Below, in pieces: positions 10,780 through 21,049 of a stretch of 64,000 nt of DNA (positions are counted from its first letter, which is position 1; each line of letters starts with the position of its first letter). Below the pieces are notes generated by a model that ran no database searches, was not told the DNA's origin, and worked only from the letters and a program-made list of their open reading frames with translations. The DNA comes from Otatea glauca (Eukaryota > Streptophyta > Magnoliopsida > Poales > Poaceae). The stretch lies in assembly GCA_036346275.1 (NCBI GenBank), contig CM070730.1, forward strand, positions 46,608,918 through 46,672,917, given 5' to 3'. The position numbers were made by a program, and so were the translations under genes.

Positions 10780-12110
10780 CAAGAAATTCAACTTTCTCCT
10801 TCCAAAATTCACACTTTTTGAACTTAGCGTCTGGTGATGCTCTCATGACCTCTCTAAAACCATCCTCGGATATTACGCATGCTCTTCCTCTGTCTTGAGT
10901 AAACCAAGATATCGTCTATAAAGACCACAACAAACTTATCCAAATATTCCATGAAAACTTTATTCATCATGTTCATGAAATATGCAGGGCATTTGTCAAT
11001 CAAATGACATGACAAAGTGAACTCATAATGTCCATATCGCGTAACGCAGTCTTAGGCACATCCTCCGCTCGGATCTTCAAGCGATGGTATCACGAATGAA
11101 GATCTATCTTGGAAAACTCAGCTCCTCTTAAGCGATCAAATAAATCATCGATCCCGGCAGCGGATACTTATTTTTGATCGTTACTTCATTAAGTGCACGA
11201 TAATCGATGCACATTCTAAGGCTTCCATCCTTCTTACGGACAAACAAAACTGGTGCTCCCCATGGCGATGAACTAGGTCTAATGAAACCTTTCTCTTGCA
11301 GTTCCTCAATCTGCTTTTTCATTTCCACTAACTCATCTGTAGGCATCCGATAAGATCTCTTTGATATCGGTGCTGTCCCTGGTGCCAACTCGATAACAAA
11401 CTCAATATCGCGGTCTGGTGGCAGTCCTGGTAAATCTTTCGGAAACACATCCGGGTATTCTCTGACTACTGGCACATCTTCCATGCTGATGGCTTGCATG
11501 CTGTTGACCACTAACTGCCCATCACGAACTGCAGTCGCTTGAAATTCTACCTTCTTGCCATTAGGGCCTTCCAATGTTACCATCCTTCGGCCACAATCCA
11601 AAACAGCCTTATGCTTAGACAGCCAATCCGTTCCAAGGATAACGTCTAGGGATTGCGCATCTATTATGTTAAGATTTGCTAGAAATTCTATCCCGTCTAT
11701 AAGCAACTTAGCTCCCAAACACCCAAGGCTAGATCTAAGCTCAGATCTTGGGGCTTGGACTAAGAGCACACACTTAAGATTCACCACTTTAAATCCATTC
11801 TTGGTTGCAAAACTTTGAGAAACAAGCGAATCGAAGCTCGTAATCAAACAAAGCAGTAGCGGTCTTGAGTTAACCAGAAACTTACCCAGTACGACGTCTG
11901 TAGCCTCTTGAGCTCCATCCGCGGTGATGTGATTGATCCTCCCACGCACTGTTGATTGCGGGGTTGCTCCAGCTTGACCTGGCGCCCGATTTCCTCCTGA
12001 ATCCGGTGCCTTGGCAGGTGTTGTTCCCAAGTTGAAACGAACCGGCGTGATGCCTCCCTTCTGTGGACACCTATTAGAAAAGTGCCCTGGCTCATTGCAT
12101 GTATAGCATC
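10780..12110 (-). pseudogene. Gypsy-1 protease and reverse transcriptase
   Basis: An open segment from 12348 to 11128 carries the end of gag and the start of pol. The protease site reads FDSLVSQSF at about 11832, where the usual D-S-G has lost its Gly, followed by LGTDWLSKHK. The reverse transcriptase begins with SFIRPSSSPWGAPVLF-type sequence and MCIDYRALNEVTIKN, then breaks at 11128. The polymerase active site FIDD is readable at 10911-10922 in another frame. The pieces belong to one pol polyprotein that would copy genomic RNA into DNA. Several frameshifts between 11128 and 10780 inactivate it. Confidence 0.88.
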
Positions 12111-13077
12111 TTTTCACTGCAGTCTGCTGACTCCCTCCTGGTGCATTACTACCTTGTGCTGGTGTCTGAAAGTTCTGATTGGCAGGGCGAGGTGCAGGGG
12201 TTGATGCCTTATTCACGGCTGGTGGTTGGAATTTGGCAAATTGTTGTGGTGACATTCTCAGGCGTAGGTGGTTTGGACGTCCACCCTGATTAGTCATTAA
12301 GCGCTTGCGGTTTTCACCCAGCTCTTTGTGCTTATTCTCTAGGATCAAAGCCTTATTAACTAGCTCCTAAAAATCTGGAAAATTGTGGGTGATCAGTCCT
12401 ACCTGCAGTCCTGAATTCAGCCCCTTCATGAAACGAGACTGCCTAGCTTTATCTGTCGCTACGTCTTCAGGGGCATAGCGAGCTAACTAGGTAAACTTAT
12501 TGGATACTCGGCCTTTGGTGGCCTCCTTGTTTCAGAGCCCTGAATTCTTCCTTCTTGAGATCCATCATTCCTTCTGGAACATGGTATTGGCGAAAAGCGG
12601 TAGTAAACTCATCGCAGGTAATCTCCTGCGGGGCTCCATGTGCGGCACAAAAATTTTCCCACCATTTTGCGGCGGTTCCTTCCAATTGATGAGAGGCGTA
12701 GAGCACCTTCTCATTTCCTTCACATTGCATGATGTGCAGCTTCTTCTCAATAGTCCTAAGCCAGTCATCGGCTTCCAAGGGATTCACATTTCCTGAAAAA
12801 GTTGGTGGCCGAGTCCTCATGAAATCTGACAGCTTGGAATAGGGTCGAGGTCCACCATTGTTGTTCTGAGCTGCAGGGTTGTTGTTGGTTGCTGCTGCGT
12901 TGGTCATTTGCTGCATCTGCTGCATCATAGTCTGCATCAGTTGAGTCTGCGCGGCAAGAAACGCTCCCAGATTTTGCATGTCAATGGTGGTGGTTGAGGG
13001 CTGCCTCCGTCATTGGGGTTGTCATTCTGGCGTAGTCCACTTCCTGAAGCACCATTGTTCCCTCGAGTATTCACCAT
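12055..13077 (-). pseudogene. Gypsy-1 gag
   Basis: Structural polyprotein that packages the element RNA. The likely start is the ATG at 13077 giving MVNTRGNNGASGSG; an open stretch reaching 13131 only adds unconserved residues. The retrotransposon gag domain (PF03732-type) is at 12979-12497 with RPPTFSGNVNPLEADDWLR, ASHQLEGTAAKWWENF and FRQYHVPEGMMDLKKEEF. A CCHC zinc knuckle, CYTCNEPGHFSNRC, lies at 12108-12067. Frameshifts separate the N-terminal leader from the gag domain (near 12970) and the gag domain from the zinc knuckle (12350-12500). Poly-Gln/Met and Asn runs precede the gag domain, as is common in this group. Confidence 0.9.
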
Positions 13078-13344
13078 CTGATGATTGCCTCTTGGGTTAG
13101 GAAAGGTAGATGTAGAATAGATAAGAAGCAAGAATTTCTAAAGCGGGGAGATAGGTTATACCCAAACTGAAATAATGCTTTATTTATTCTTGGTATGGCT
13201 GGTTATTTAAGCCTACAAGCTTTGCAACACATACTGCACACTCAGCATTACAAAGAAGCAAACTAAACACGAAACCATAACGTCAACTAAAGAGGTAAAG
13301 ACTAACTTAAAGACGCGACTCAACACTCGAGTCTCCACACAACT

Positions 13345-14104
13345 CTACGATTGATCCTCCTCGGGCTCCCACTCTCGCTCCTCGGGATCCTCCTCTGACT
13401 CCTCCTCGGCTGGCTCCTGAGCTCCTCGGGTTACACGCTCCAACTCGTCCTCGACCGCCTCTAGGGCCTCTCCCAGCTCAGTGATCATCCCGATGGCTGA
13501 AGCACGGGTCACCTCAAGCTCCTGCTCTGCCACTCTGAGTGCCTCGTACACTGTCTCCAGCTCTTGAGTAGTCTCTCTCATATGCTCCTCCTGGGCAAGG
13601 GCGAACTCTGCAAGGTGGGTTGCAGTAGCACACTCGTCCTCCACGATCCGTCGGCGTCGGCATGCTTGCACATCAGGGTGAAGTCGGAATACTGAGTCGT
13701 GAAGCTCGTCGGCGAGTCGCGGTGACACGGCCAAGAGCTTAGTCGGGCAACCTCTGAATTGCAACCTCGCACGAGAATCTTACGGCGGAGATATTGATTG
13801 GCCTGCTAGCTTCCTCATTTTCCCGAGCGTAGATAATCAGCTTGCAAATAAATCCTCGGTGTACACCATTAACTGACCAGCTGCCTCCTCGGTAAAGCGG
13901 ACGATAGAAGCCTCCAAGTGTCTGAAGAACTCTCCACAGCTCCATGGCGTAGTCGCCAGCTGACTCCTCAAAGGTTGGAACGATCAGCATCTGCTCCACA
14001 AGAACTTTGAATAAGTCCTCCACCCGAAACGGTAAGTAGAACGGTAAATTCAACAAAGGTGAGAAGTAGAGAATGAGATGAGTCGAGAGTGTTTTATTAG
14101 TCAA
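13345..14104 (-). pseudogene. Additional ORF of Gypsy-1 upstream of gag
   Basis: Between the primer-binding site and gag lies a sense coding region in two frames: 14104-13739 (121 codons) and 13764-13345 (139 codons), overlapping by 26 bp and joined by a frameshift. The first part has beta-rich segments (FICKLIIYAR) followed by a helix (RFSCEVAIQRL). The second is strongly helical and acidic (LETVYEALRVAEQELEV, ending in an EEESEEDPEEREWEPEEDQ tail), probably a coiled coil. Gypsy-2 has an additional ORF at the same place with a similar plan. Additional ORFs are known in some plant LTR retrotransposons; the function of this one is unknown to me. Confidence 0.6.
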
Positions 14105-14187
14105 CTTTAAATTTTTCTTTAGAAAATAGTTTTGGACACACCCAGGACACCTCCATGCTATCTAGGGCAAAGACCTACAGTCGGTAT

Positions 14188-14198
14188 GCTCGATACCA
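14188..14198 (-). other. Primer-binding site of Gypsy-1
   Basis: Minus-strand TGGTATCGAGC, three bases inside the 5' LTR. It matches the initiator-Met tRNA site TGGTATCAGAGC except for one missing base. The intact version is present in Gypsy-2 at 44254-44265. Confidence 0.8.
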
Positions 14199-14201
14199 CC
14201 C

Positions 14202-17200
14202 TCAGAAGGACCGAATCCATCGATTGAACCCACGTGTTTACCGCACTAGTCCGGGATCAACGCTAGTGCACATGACTCAACATTGGTACATATCATCTCA
14301 TACTCAACGATAATAGAAATAGTAGTTCATTTATTGATATAGCTAAGGGTATGATCTTATGACCGACTTACATTATTAAGCCACGCAGGGCAAGACTGGA
14401 AATATAAGCTAAGAATTAAGCAGCGGAAAGTAGAAAACGTAGATAGCTCATCAGTTCACAACAGGCAACCGACAAGGCTCGAACCCTAATGACTCGCGTC
14501 CTCCTGGAACTCCTCCTCCAACACAGGTGTAGATTCTTCGACTGTTGATTATTGTTGTTGGCAAGGGTGAGTACTTGAAGCACTCAACAAGTTGTGCACA
14601 GAATGCAATTCTATGTAACTATATGTAAAGCTTATTCCAACGAATAGGCTATTATGGCAATTTTGCAATAAGCAGCATTTATGAACAAATACAATAATAG
14701 ATTATAAAGACTGTAAAACAAATAACAATAATAGATAGATTCAGCATTTGTGAAGTAAACCAAGGTTCCAATCCTAAGTCAAATTCCATCTTCCATATGG
14801 CATTCTGCCATCCCAACCAAGTTGTCCAATTAATTAAGCTAACCCTTAACTGTAATTCCCGAGCATTACTCCATACCGCGAGCACGGCTATCCGAATAGT
14901 TTCACACTCTGCAGAGGTTATGCACTTTACCCACGTGATACAACCAAACACCACCAAGGCTAGTGATTATAACAAAGCCTTTACAATGCGCTGGCTTAAC
15001 CCGGTACCACCCGCTAAGGTTTCAACACTGGTGGGACTGGTTACCACATCCAGGACCCCCCTCTTGCGCCATGTGAATTACACCATAACTCGGGAACTCA
15101 CACCGACCACGATAGTACCAAAGTTAGGACATTGCAAATAATTCAGCTAGGCTGGCCCATACCAGACATGTGGTTGCATGATTGACTCAGGTCAAAGGCT
15201 TGCAAGGTTAAGTCCTTAGAGTGATCAAGGAAAGACATCCACATACCCTCTGCCCGTCAGGCCCACCTTGGCATACTCGCCCCTTGTCACTTGCCCCAAT
15301 CTATGTGATTATCACCCAAGTTGATTACCAAGCACCACGTGCCATCAACAATTCAACATCGTTGCGTGACATGACTCGCCACAACAACTCAATCTCATCG
15401 TGTGATCCCACATGACACACAAGTTCATAACATTGTTCCATATTCCATTAATCAAGATTAATTATCAATGATTCCAACACATGTGATGACGTAGCATGGC
15501 TAAGCAACTAATACGGACTAACCATCCCATGTTGATTATCATTACTAACCAACTATAATGAACCAATCTAGGTGACAATAGATCATGGCATACAAATGAC
15601 AAGGTAGGATATAAATCAATCTGGTATATTAGCTAAGTCCCAATTTAATTTGAAACAATTGTATACTTGAAATAATATGCAATAGGGTAAAACAAATATA
15701 GCAATTTTATAAACATGGGTTCAACATGATCAAAGCACAACTTGCCTTGGAATAGGTCCTGATCTTGATCTGGAGCTTGTTCTTGAGTTGTTGAATCTTC
15801 CTTCGAAGCGTCGCACAATTCAACTTCTACGCGTAACGAAAGAGAAAAGCAAATAAATACCAAAACAGAGAGCAAATGAACTCTAAAAATCAATTAAAAT
15901 TCAGCATTAAATAGATCTTAATTTTACAAATTTTTAGAAATTTGAATCACTCAAATCTGAGTTAAGATGCAAAAGTTATAATCTTTGGAGTTTGAATAAA
16001 TACTAAAATTACAGAAAAATAGAAATTCGGAATTAACAGAATTATTTTTAAACTGAAAAACCGATTTATTGCGCAAGCGTGACGTCATGTTGGCGCATCC
16101 CTGACCCGAACCAATCAGATGTTGCCACGCGTCTCGGTGCATAGACCCGGTCCACGGGACCTCCTCTGGTCCACCGCAGACGCGGTCCACGGCGCCTCGC
16201 ATCACGAGCCGACACGCGTCTCGATCTGATTGGTCGCAGTGCCGCCCCGCCGATGCGCAACACGCGGTGCACATCCACGGCCTGATCTGATCGAACGGCG
16301 CCAAACGCACGCGACGCGGCTAAATCTCCTCCGTCCACTCAGATCCAACGGCCACGAACTCACCCAAAGCTAATGGCGAAGCGGCGGCGAGAAGACCCAC
16401 CGGAGACGAGGAAGAAACCCGGGCGACGGCGTTCCAGCGCGGTTCTGACGCAAAGAAGAGGTGTAGCCGATGCGGAACACCTCGGCGAGCTCGGATCTGG
16501 GACCCAAAACGTCAAAAACCGACAAACCGGCGACGTTCTTTAGCAAAAACCTCGACGACTGCAATACTTCAACTCCGACGAGCTCCCAGGGGCGCTCTAC
16601 GACGATTCTCGCGAAACCTCTCCGACCAAAAGCTGCGGCGCACGATGAGGATTCTTGGGAAGGCTGCGGACACCCTTAAATAGCCTCGATGGCCGCGTGC
16701 GGCGCCTGGGATCCTAACCGACGCGACGGTGGAGTCCTTCTCGGATAAGGCGGTGGCGCTAGAGTCCCGCTCAGAGACGACGCACGGCGGCCGTCCACGT
16801 GGCGCAACGGACGCACCGGATTTCCCCCCGACGAGATCTAATCCGGGCCGTCATTGGATCAACGGCTACGATTAGCTAGGGTTACGATGAGACACGACCC
16901 ACGCCGACCACACGATCCGATCCTACGGCTTAGACGACTTGGCGGCGTGGCGGCGTAAGCCCTACGATCGCGATCCAACGGCCGACGCAACTTTACGGTG
17001 TCACAGGCCAGCGGGCGCGCCACCTAGGCGCTTACGCGCGATACATGGGCCAAGCCGATTACTATTCACGAGGGGTTTTTTAACGATTTTTTGAATTAAA
17101 ATAATTACAGAAAATACTTTGATTTATTTTAGGCAATTAAATTATCAGGAAAAATCCCAGAAAAATCTCAAAAATACTTTGAGACATTCTGGACTCAAAT

Positions 17201-17383
17201 AAAATATTTTTGGTAAAACTTTATTTTGACTTTGCACAGCTTTAAATAGATTTGAAAAAAGGTTAATATTCTTAATTTAATATTAATTCAAATAAATCTA
17301 GAAAAATCCAAATAAATTGCAGAAAATCATAAATACACATTTAAGCAATAAAATAATATTTAGGAAAATTTTGGGATGTTACA
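14202..17383 (-). repeat. 5' LTR of Gypsy-1
   Basis: 3182-bp LTR, nearly colinear with 5379-8568. On the minus strand it starts TGTAACATCCC at 17383. A TATA-like CTATTTAAGG is at 16674-16683 (minus), so element transcription would start just below about 16650. GC-rich island at about 16080-17050. A few short indels and scattered substitutions separate the two LTRs. Confidence 0.93.
16674..16683 (-). promoter_or_regulatory. TATA-like box in the 5' LTR of Gypsy-1
   Basis: Minus-strand CTATTTAAGG at the edge of the GC-rich island. It is conserved at 7853-7862 in the other LTR. The position fits a retrotransposon core promoter. Confidence 0.5.
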
Positions 17384-17388
17384 ATGGG
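17384..17388. repeat. Target-site duplication of Gypsy-1, right copy
   Basis: ATGGG directly after the LTR end GATGTTACA at 17383, matching 5374-5378. Confidence 0.9.
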
Positions 17389-17486
17389 CTTGGTCTTAGT
17401 AATTCTTGTACATCTTTAGATCGAGATCGATGCTGCATTGCATGCATGCTACAGGAACGGGGAAGAATCTACTCACCTGACAGTAC
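17389..17486. other. Short host spacer between Gypsy-1 and CACTA-2
   Basis: About 100 bp with no transposon features. It is probably continuous with 4616-5373 if Gypsy-1 is removed. It ends with TAC, the target duplication of CACTA-2 (17484-17486). Confidence 0.6.
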
Positions 17487-18060
17487 CACTACTACAGAAT
17501 GGTACATCACTATCGCTTCATCTGTGTCGGTTCTTAAGTTTTTTGGAAGAAACGATTGTGATAGATGACTTAGGAGAGGCATTAATCATAATCACTATCG
17601 GTTCTCAGTTTAGAAGTGATAGTGATGTAGCACTGGGAACATTACAATCGGTTCTTATGCGAGAAGTGATAGTGATGTGCATTATCATCACTATCGGTTT
17701 TCATATAAGAAGCGATAGTGATGAGAACGTACACATCACTATCGGTTCTTATTTAAGAAGCGATAGTGATGATAATGCACATCACTATCGCTTCTCACAA
17801 AAGAACCGATAGTGATGAGCACGTGCTTATCACTATCGGTTCTTTTGTGAGAAGCGATAGTGATGTGCATTATCATCACTATCGCTTCTTAAATAAGAAC
17901 CGATAGTGATGTGTACGTGCTCATCACTATCGCGTTTTATGTGGGAACCGATTCTGATGACTATGATAATCACTATCGCTTGTCTTGTAAGAACCGACTG
18001 TGATGTGCATGATCACATCACTATCGCTTTTTATATGAGAACCGATAGTGATGTACCTCG
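17487..18060. repeat. Left terminal and subterminal repeat array of CACTA-2
   Basis: Terminal CACTACTACAGAA followed by more than ten direct and inverted units with core ATCACTATCGGTTCTTA or GAAGCGATAGTGAT. Adjacent inverted units can pair, for example around 17760-17900. Nearly the same array opens CACTA-4 at 57935. These are probable transposase-complex binding sites. Confidence 0.92.
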
Positions 18061-18065
18061 TTAGG

Positions 18066-18076
18066 TTATTTATACC
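18066..18076 (+). promoter_or_regulatory. TATA-like box for CACTA-2 transposase
   Basis: TTATTTATACC directly after the last subterminal unit, conserved as TTATTTATATC in CACTA-4 (58418-58428). It faces the transposase gene. Confidence 0.5.
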
Positions 18077-18518
18077 ACTCGAACTGAACTCTTCTCTGTT
18101 ATTGTTCCAGAGGAGGTTTCTCCGCCGCCACCAGAAAAAATAGCTCATATTCTGTGGCTGGAAGCAATACTTGGGTGAGAAAATTTGAAATCCTCAAGGG
18201 TGGGTGTTAAGAGGGTAAATTTGAAGCCCTAACTTGAGGAAATTTCCCCTCATTTTGCATAATTTGTGGTTTTCTTCAAAATGTGAGCATTCCTTCAAAC
18301 CCCTTTAATTTTGCACTATGTAATTTTGATATGTCGCGAAGAAAGTTTAGATTGCACTGGTATTGTGTATATCCTATCAGATTTCACACCCTTTATTCAC
18401 AAGCATGTACACATGTATTTAATTATCTTAATTTGTAGTGCTTTGATGTTAATATGGAATTATTATTGCTGTCACCTGATGAATGCTAGAGTTTAGGGTG
18501 CGGAACCTACGTCTCCCG

Positions 18519-18583
18519 TTCGAGGATGTTTGTTTATAAATATACCGAACGAAATGGCATATTTATAAGCGAGCAGTCTCGAA
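18519..18583 (+). other. Conserved short hairpin HP1, copy A
   Basis: A 65-nt foldback: left arm TTCGAGGATGTTTGTTTATA, right arm TATAAGCGAGCAGTCTCGAA. The same structure recurs at 27089-27149 and 58868-58932. Loop about 9-15 nt. Lies in the transposase leader, 21 bp before the longer hairpin. Confidence 0.7.
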
Positions 18584-18604
18584 TTGTCCACATTCTTTGG
18601 ACAG

Positions 18605-18813
18605 TTCGAGGATATGTGCTTCGGGCAAGTTCCTGAGCTATGTTGTACAACTGCAGAGTAGAGATTTCGGTAGCGTCTCCCTGATATTCTCCAGATACAC
18701 ACCCCTCTTGACATGTTGTCGAGGCGTGTATATGGAGAATAGCGAGATGTCTTCAAATTTTCTCTGAGTTGTACAACGGCAACAGGAACTTGTCGGAACC
18801 ACATATCCTCGAA
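18605..18813 (+). other. Conserved long hairpin HP2, copy A
   Basis: A 209-nt imperfect inverted repeat. The left arm opens TTCGAGGATATGTGCTTCGG and the right arm closes GAACCACATATCCTCGAA. Inner pairs include GTTGTACAACT with AGTTGTACAAC, and TTCTCCAGATACAC with GTGTATATGGAGAA. The right flank TGGGATTATGACCAAACC is shared with copies B and C. Possible small-RNA precursor or leader regulatory structure; function unknown. Confidence 0.75.
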
Positions 18814-19061
18814 TGGGATTATGACCAAACCTATTTAGAGATTAAGAGTCATCGTTGATACCCTTGTATTGTTTCGTTGTAGTCAAAAGATCTCAGAGGC
18901 TCTTGCACTATATAATTAGATTGTTTGATATCATTGTTCATGTTAAAAATGTATGTCTCTTATCTAGGAAATTGGAAGCTCTAAACAGGGAAGAATCTAG
19001 GTATCGATCGGGAGTACATATTTCATATATGTTGCGTGAAATTGTCATCTATTTTGCAAAG

Positions 19062-19156
19062 GTAATATTAATCAAATGATGTCTCAATATTTCAAATAGC
19101 TAGCTTCTTTGTCGCTCCGGTTTGTGCATAATTTATTGGGTGAAGTTTAATTGCGG
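19062..19156 (+). other. 5' UTR intron of CACTA-2 transposase with mutated acceptor
   Basis: By comparison with CACTA-4 (59396-59490), a donor CAAAG|GTAATA is followed 95 bp later by an acceptor directly before the ATG. In CACTA-4 it reads TTGCAG|ATG. Here it reads TTGCGG|ATG, so the AG is lost and normal splicing to the start codon should fail. Confidence 0.6.
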
Positions 19157-21045
19157 ATGAACCGTAAGGAATGGATGTATGCAAAAGTCGTGTGAGTCTT
19201 TGAATTTCGGAGGGTGTTAAGGAGTTCAAAAAATTGCGAAGAGGACATGGTGAGGAGGGTGTAAACTTCATATATTGTCCTTGCATTGATTGCACCAATC
19301 GAGAAGATTTAACAACTCAGCTCAAATTGAGGACCACCTGATTCGACGTGGCTTCGTGAGGAATTACACGTGTTGGATCCATCACGGGGAGACAGGTAGT
19401 ACCCTGCCGGTATGCAATGAAGACACGGTGGAACCGGATGATGAGTTGCAGTTTGATATGTTTGAGGAGGAGAATTTGAAGCAAATGTTGCGGGATGTGG
19501 AGGGTAATTACACAGAAAGAGAGTTTGGAAAGTTTAAAAGCTTGATGGAAGACGATGCAAAACCACTGTTCACAGGATGCAAAGCAGAATACACCAAGTT
19601 AGGTTCGGTCCTTGCATTGTTCGAACTGAAGACAAAACACCGTTGGACAGATACAAGTTTCAATGCACTTCTAGTTCTTCTATCGGATCTGCTTCCGGAG
19701 GGAAACGAGTTGCCAACAAGCATTTATGAAGCGAAGAAGCTACTATGTCCCATGGGAATGGAAATAGAAAGGATACATGCATGTCCAAATGATTGCATCT
19801 TGTACCGTAACGCACATCAGGAGCTGCACATTTGTCCAGGTTGCGGTGTGCCTCGGTACAAACAAAAGGAGAAGCGTAACGACAAGAAGCGTAACAGCCG
19901 GGGCAACGAGGGTGAAGAGGTCACTAAAGGTGCACCGGCCAAGGTATTGTAGTACTTGCCCATCATTCCCCGTCTGGAGAGGTTGTTTGCAAATCCTAGA
20001 GAAGCAAAATTGTTGCGTTGGCATTATGAGTCTCGAAAGGAAGATGGCAAGCTGAGACACCCTGCTGATTCGGCTCAATGGAGAAACATCGATTGGAAAC
20101 ATGAGGAGTTTGGTGCCGAAATGAGGAACATAAGATTTGGATTGAGTACCGATGGAATGAATCCGTTTGGTAATATGAGCGATCGTCACAAAGACGTGGC
20201 CGATTCATTGTGTATCTACAACCTCCTCCTTGGTTGTGCATGAAGCGGAAGTATATCATGATGTCGTTGCTAATCTCGGGACCCAAACAGTGAGAAATGA
20301 TATTGATGTGTACCTCGCTCCATTGATCGAGGATTTGGTAAAATTGTGGAATGACGGGGTCATTTTGTGGGATGCGTCTGAAGAGAGCATTTCACCCTAC
20401 GGCTATGGTATTTTGCACCATAAATGATTTGCGGCTCTTGGTAATTTGGCGGACTCTGACTGAAAGGAGCAAAAGCGTGTCCTATTTGTGAAGAGGAGAC
20501 CGAGAGCCTATGGCTGCGAATTCCAAGAAAGCGTGTATATGGGTCACCGTAGGTTTCTACCTCGAAGTCATCGATACCGTAAGATGGATGACAAATTTGA
20601 TGGGAAGAGGAAGTCCGTTCGCACCGCACCTATGAGTGGAAGGCAAGTATATTCACGTGTAGAGGATATCGATGTTGAAGACGGAAAGAGCCGTAAATCT
20701 GTTCGTTCTAGGACCATTTGGAAGAAGAGGTCAATATTTTGGGACTTACTGCATCTTTGGAAGGAGTTAGATGTTGGCATTGTATTGATGTCATGCACGT
20801 TGAGAAGAATGTCTGCGACAATTTGGTTGGTATCTGCTGAACATACCGGAAAGACAAAGGATAGTGTGAATGCTCGTCGCGACATGGCCTACATGGGAAT
20901 CGGGCCGGGCTTGCGGTGATAGAGGAGGATGGAAAAGGTCCAGATATGCCCGCATTGCATGCTACACCTGTCCAAGAAGGAGAAAGAGGACCTTTGCAAA
21001 TGTCTCCATGGTATTAAAGTTCCATCCGCTACTCATGAACATTAA
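19157..21045 (+). pseudogene. TNP2-like transposase of CACTA-2, 5' part
   Basis: Starts MNRKEWMYAK at 19157, the transposase-associated domain (PF13963), broken by frameshifts until RRFNNSAQIEDHLIRRGF at about 19300. An open segment 19290-19952 then carries MEIERIHACPNDCILYRNAH and a Cys pair (ICPGCGVPRYK). A stop at 19950 precedes YLPIIPRLERLFANP, and the Transposase_21 core follows with RFGLSTDGMNPFGNMSD at about 20130-20180. YMGHRRFLPRSHRYR is at about 20540 and KVPS at about 21030. There coding similarity ends abruptly where the copia fragment joins. The protein would excise the element; here it is disrupted by several frameshifts, stops and the insertion. DUF4218 is missing from this copy. 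Confidence 0.88.
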
Positions 21046-21049
21046 TATT

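Larger units (their letters stand above)
5379..17383 (-). mobile_element. Gypsy-1, complete Ty3/gypsy chromovirus-type LTR retrotransposon
   Basis: A complete 12.0-kb LTR retrotransposon in minus orientation. Both ends are defined: LTRs at 5379-8568 and 14202-17383, a polypurine tract beside the left LTR, and a primer-binding site beside the right LTR. The 5-bp sequence ATGGG lies directly outside each end (5374-5378 and 17384-17388), as expected for a single insertion. Internal order on the minus strand is additional ORF, gag, protease, reverse transcriptase, RNase H, integrase, then a chromodomain-like C terminus. This order and the chromodomain-like tail place it in the chromovirus branch, probably Del/Tekay-like (inference). 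The two LTRs differ by only a few percent by eye, so the insertion is fairly recent, yet all internal genes carry frameshifts. Confidence 0.95.

Noticed and set aside
8569..14201. An endogenous plant pararetrovirus
   Set aside because: LTRs, target duplication, initiator-Met primer site and gag-protease-RT-RNaseH-integrase order show a Ty3/gypsy retrotransposon; no movement-protein or coat-protein motif was seen.
17487..18060. Evenly spaced inverted repeats that could be mistaken for a CRISPR-like array
   Set aside because: Units alternate in orientation, spacers are short and repeated, and the block lies at CACTA termini in eukaryotic DNA.
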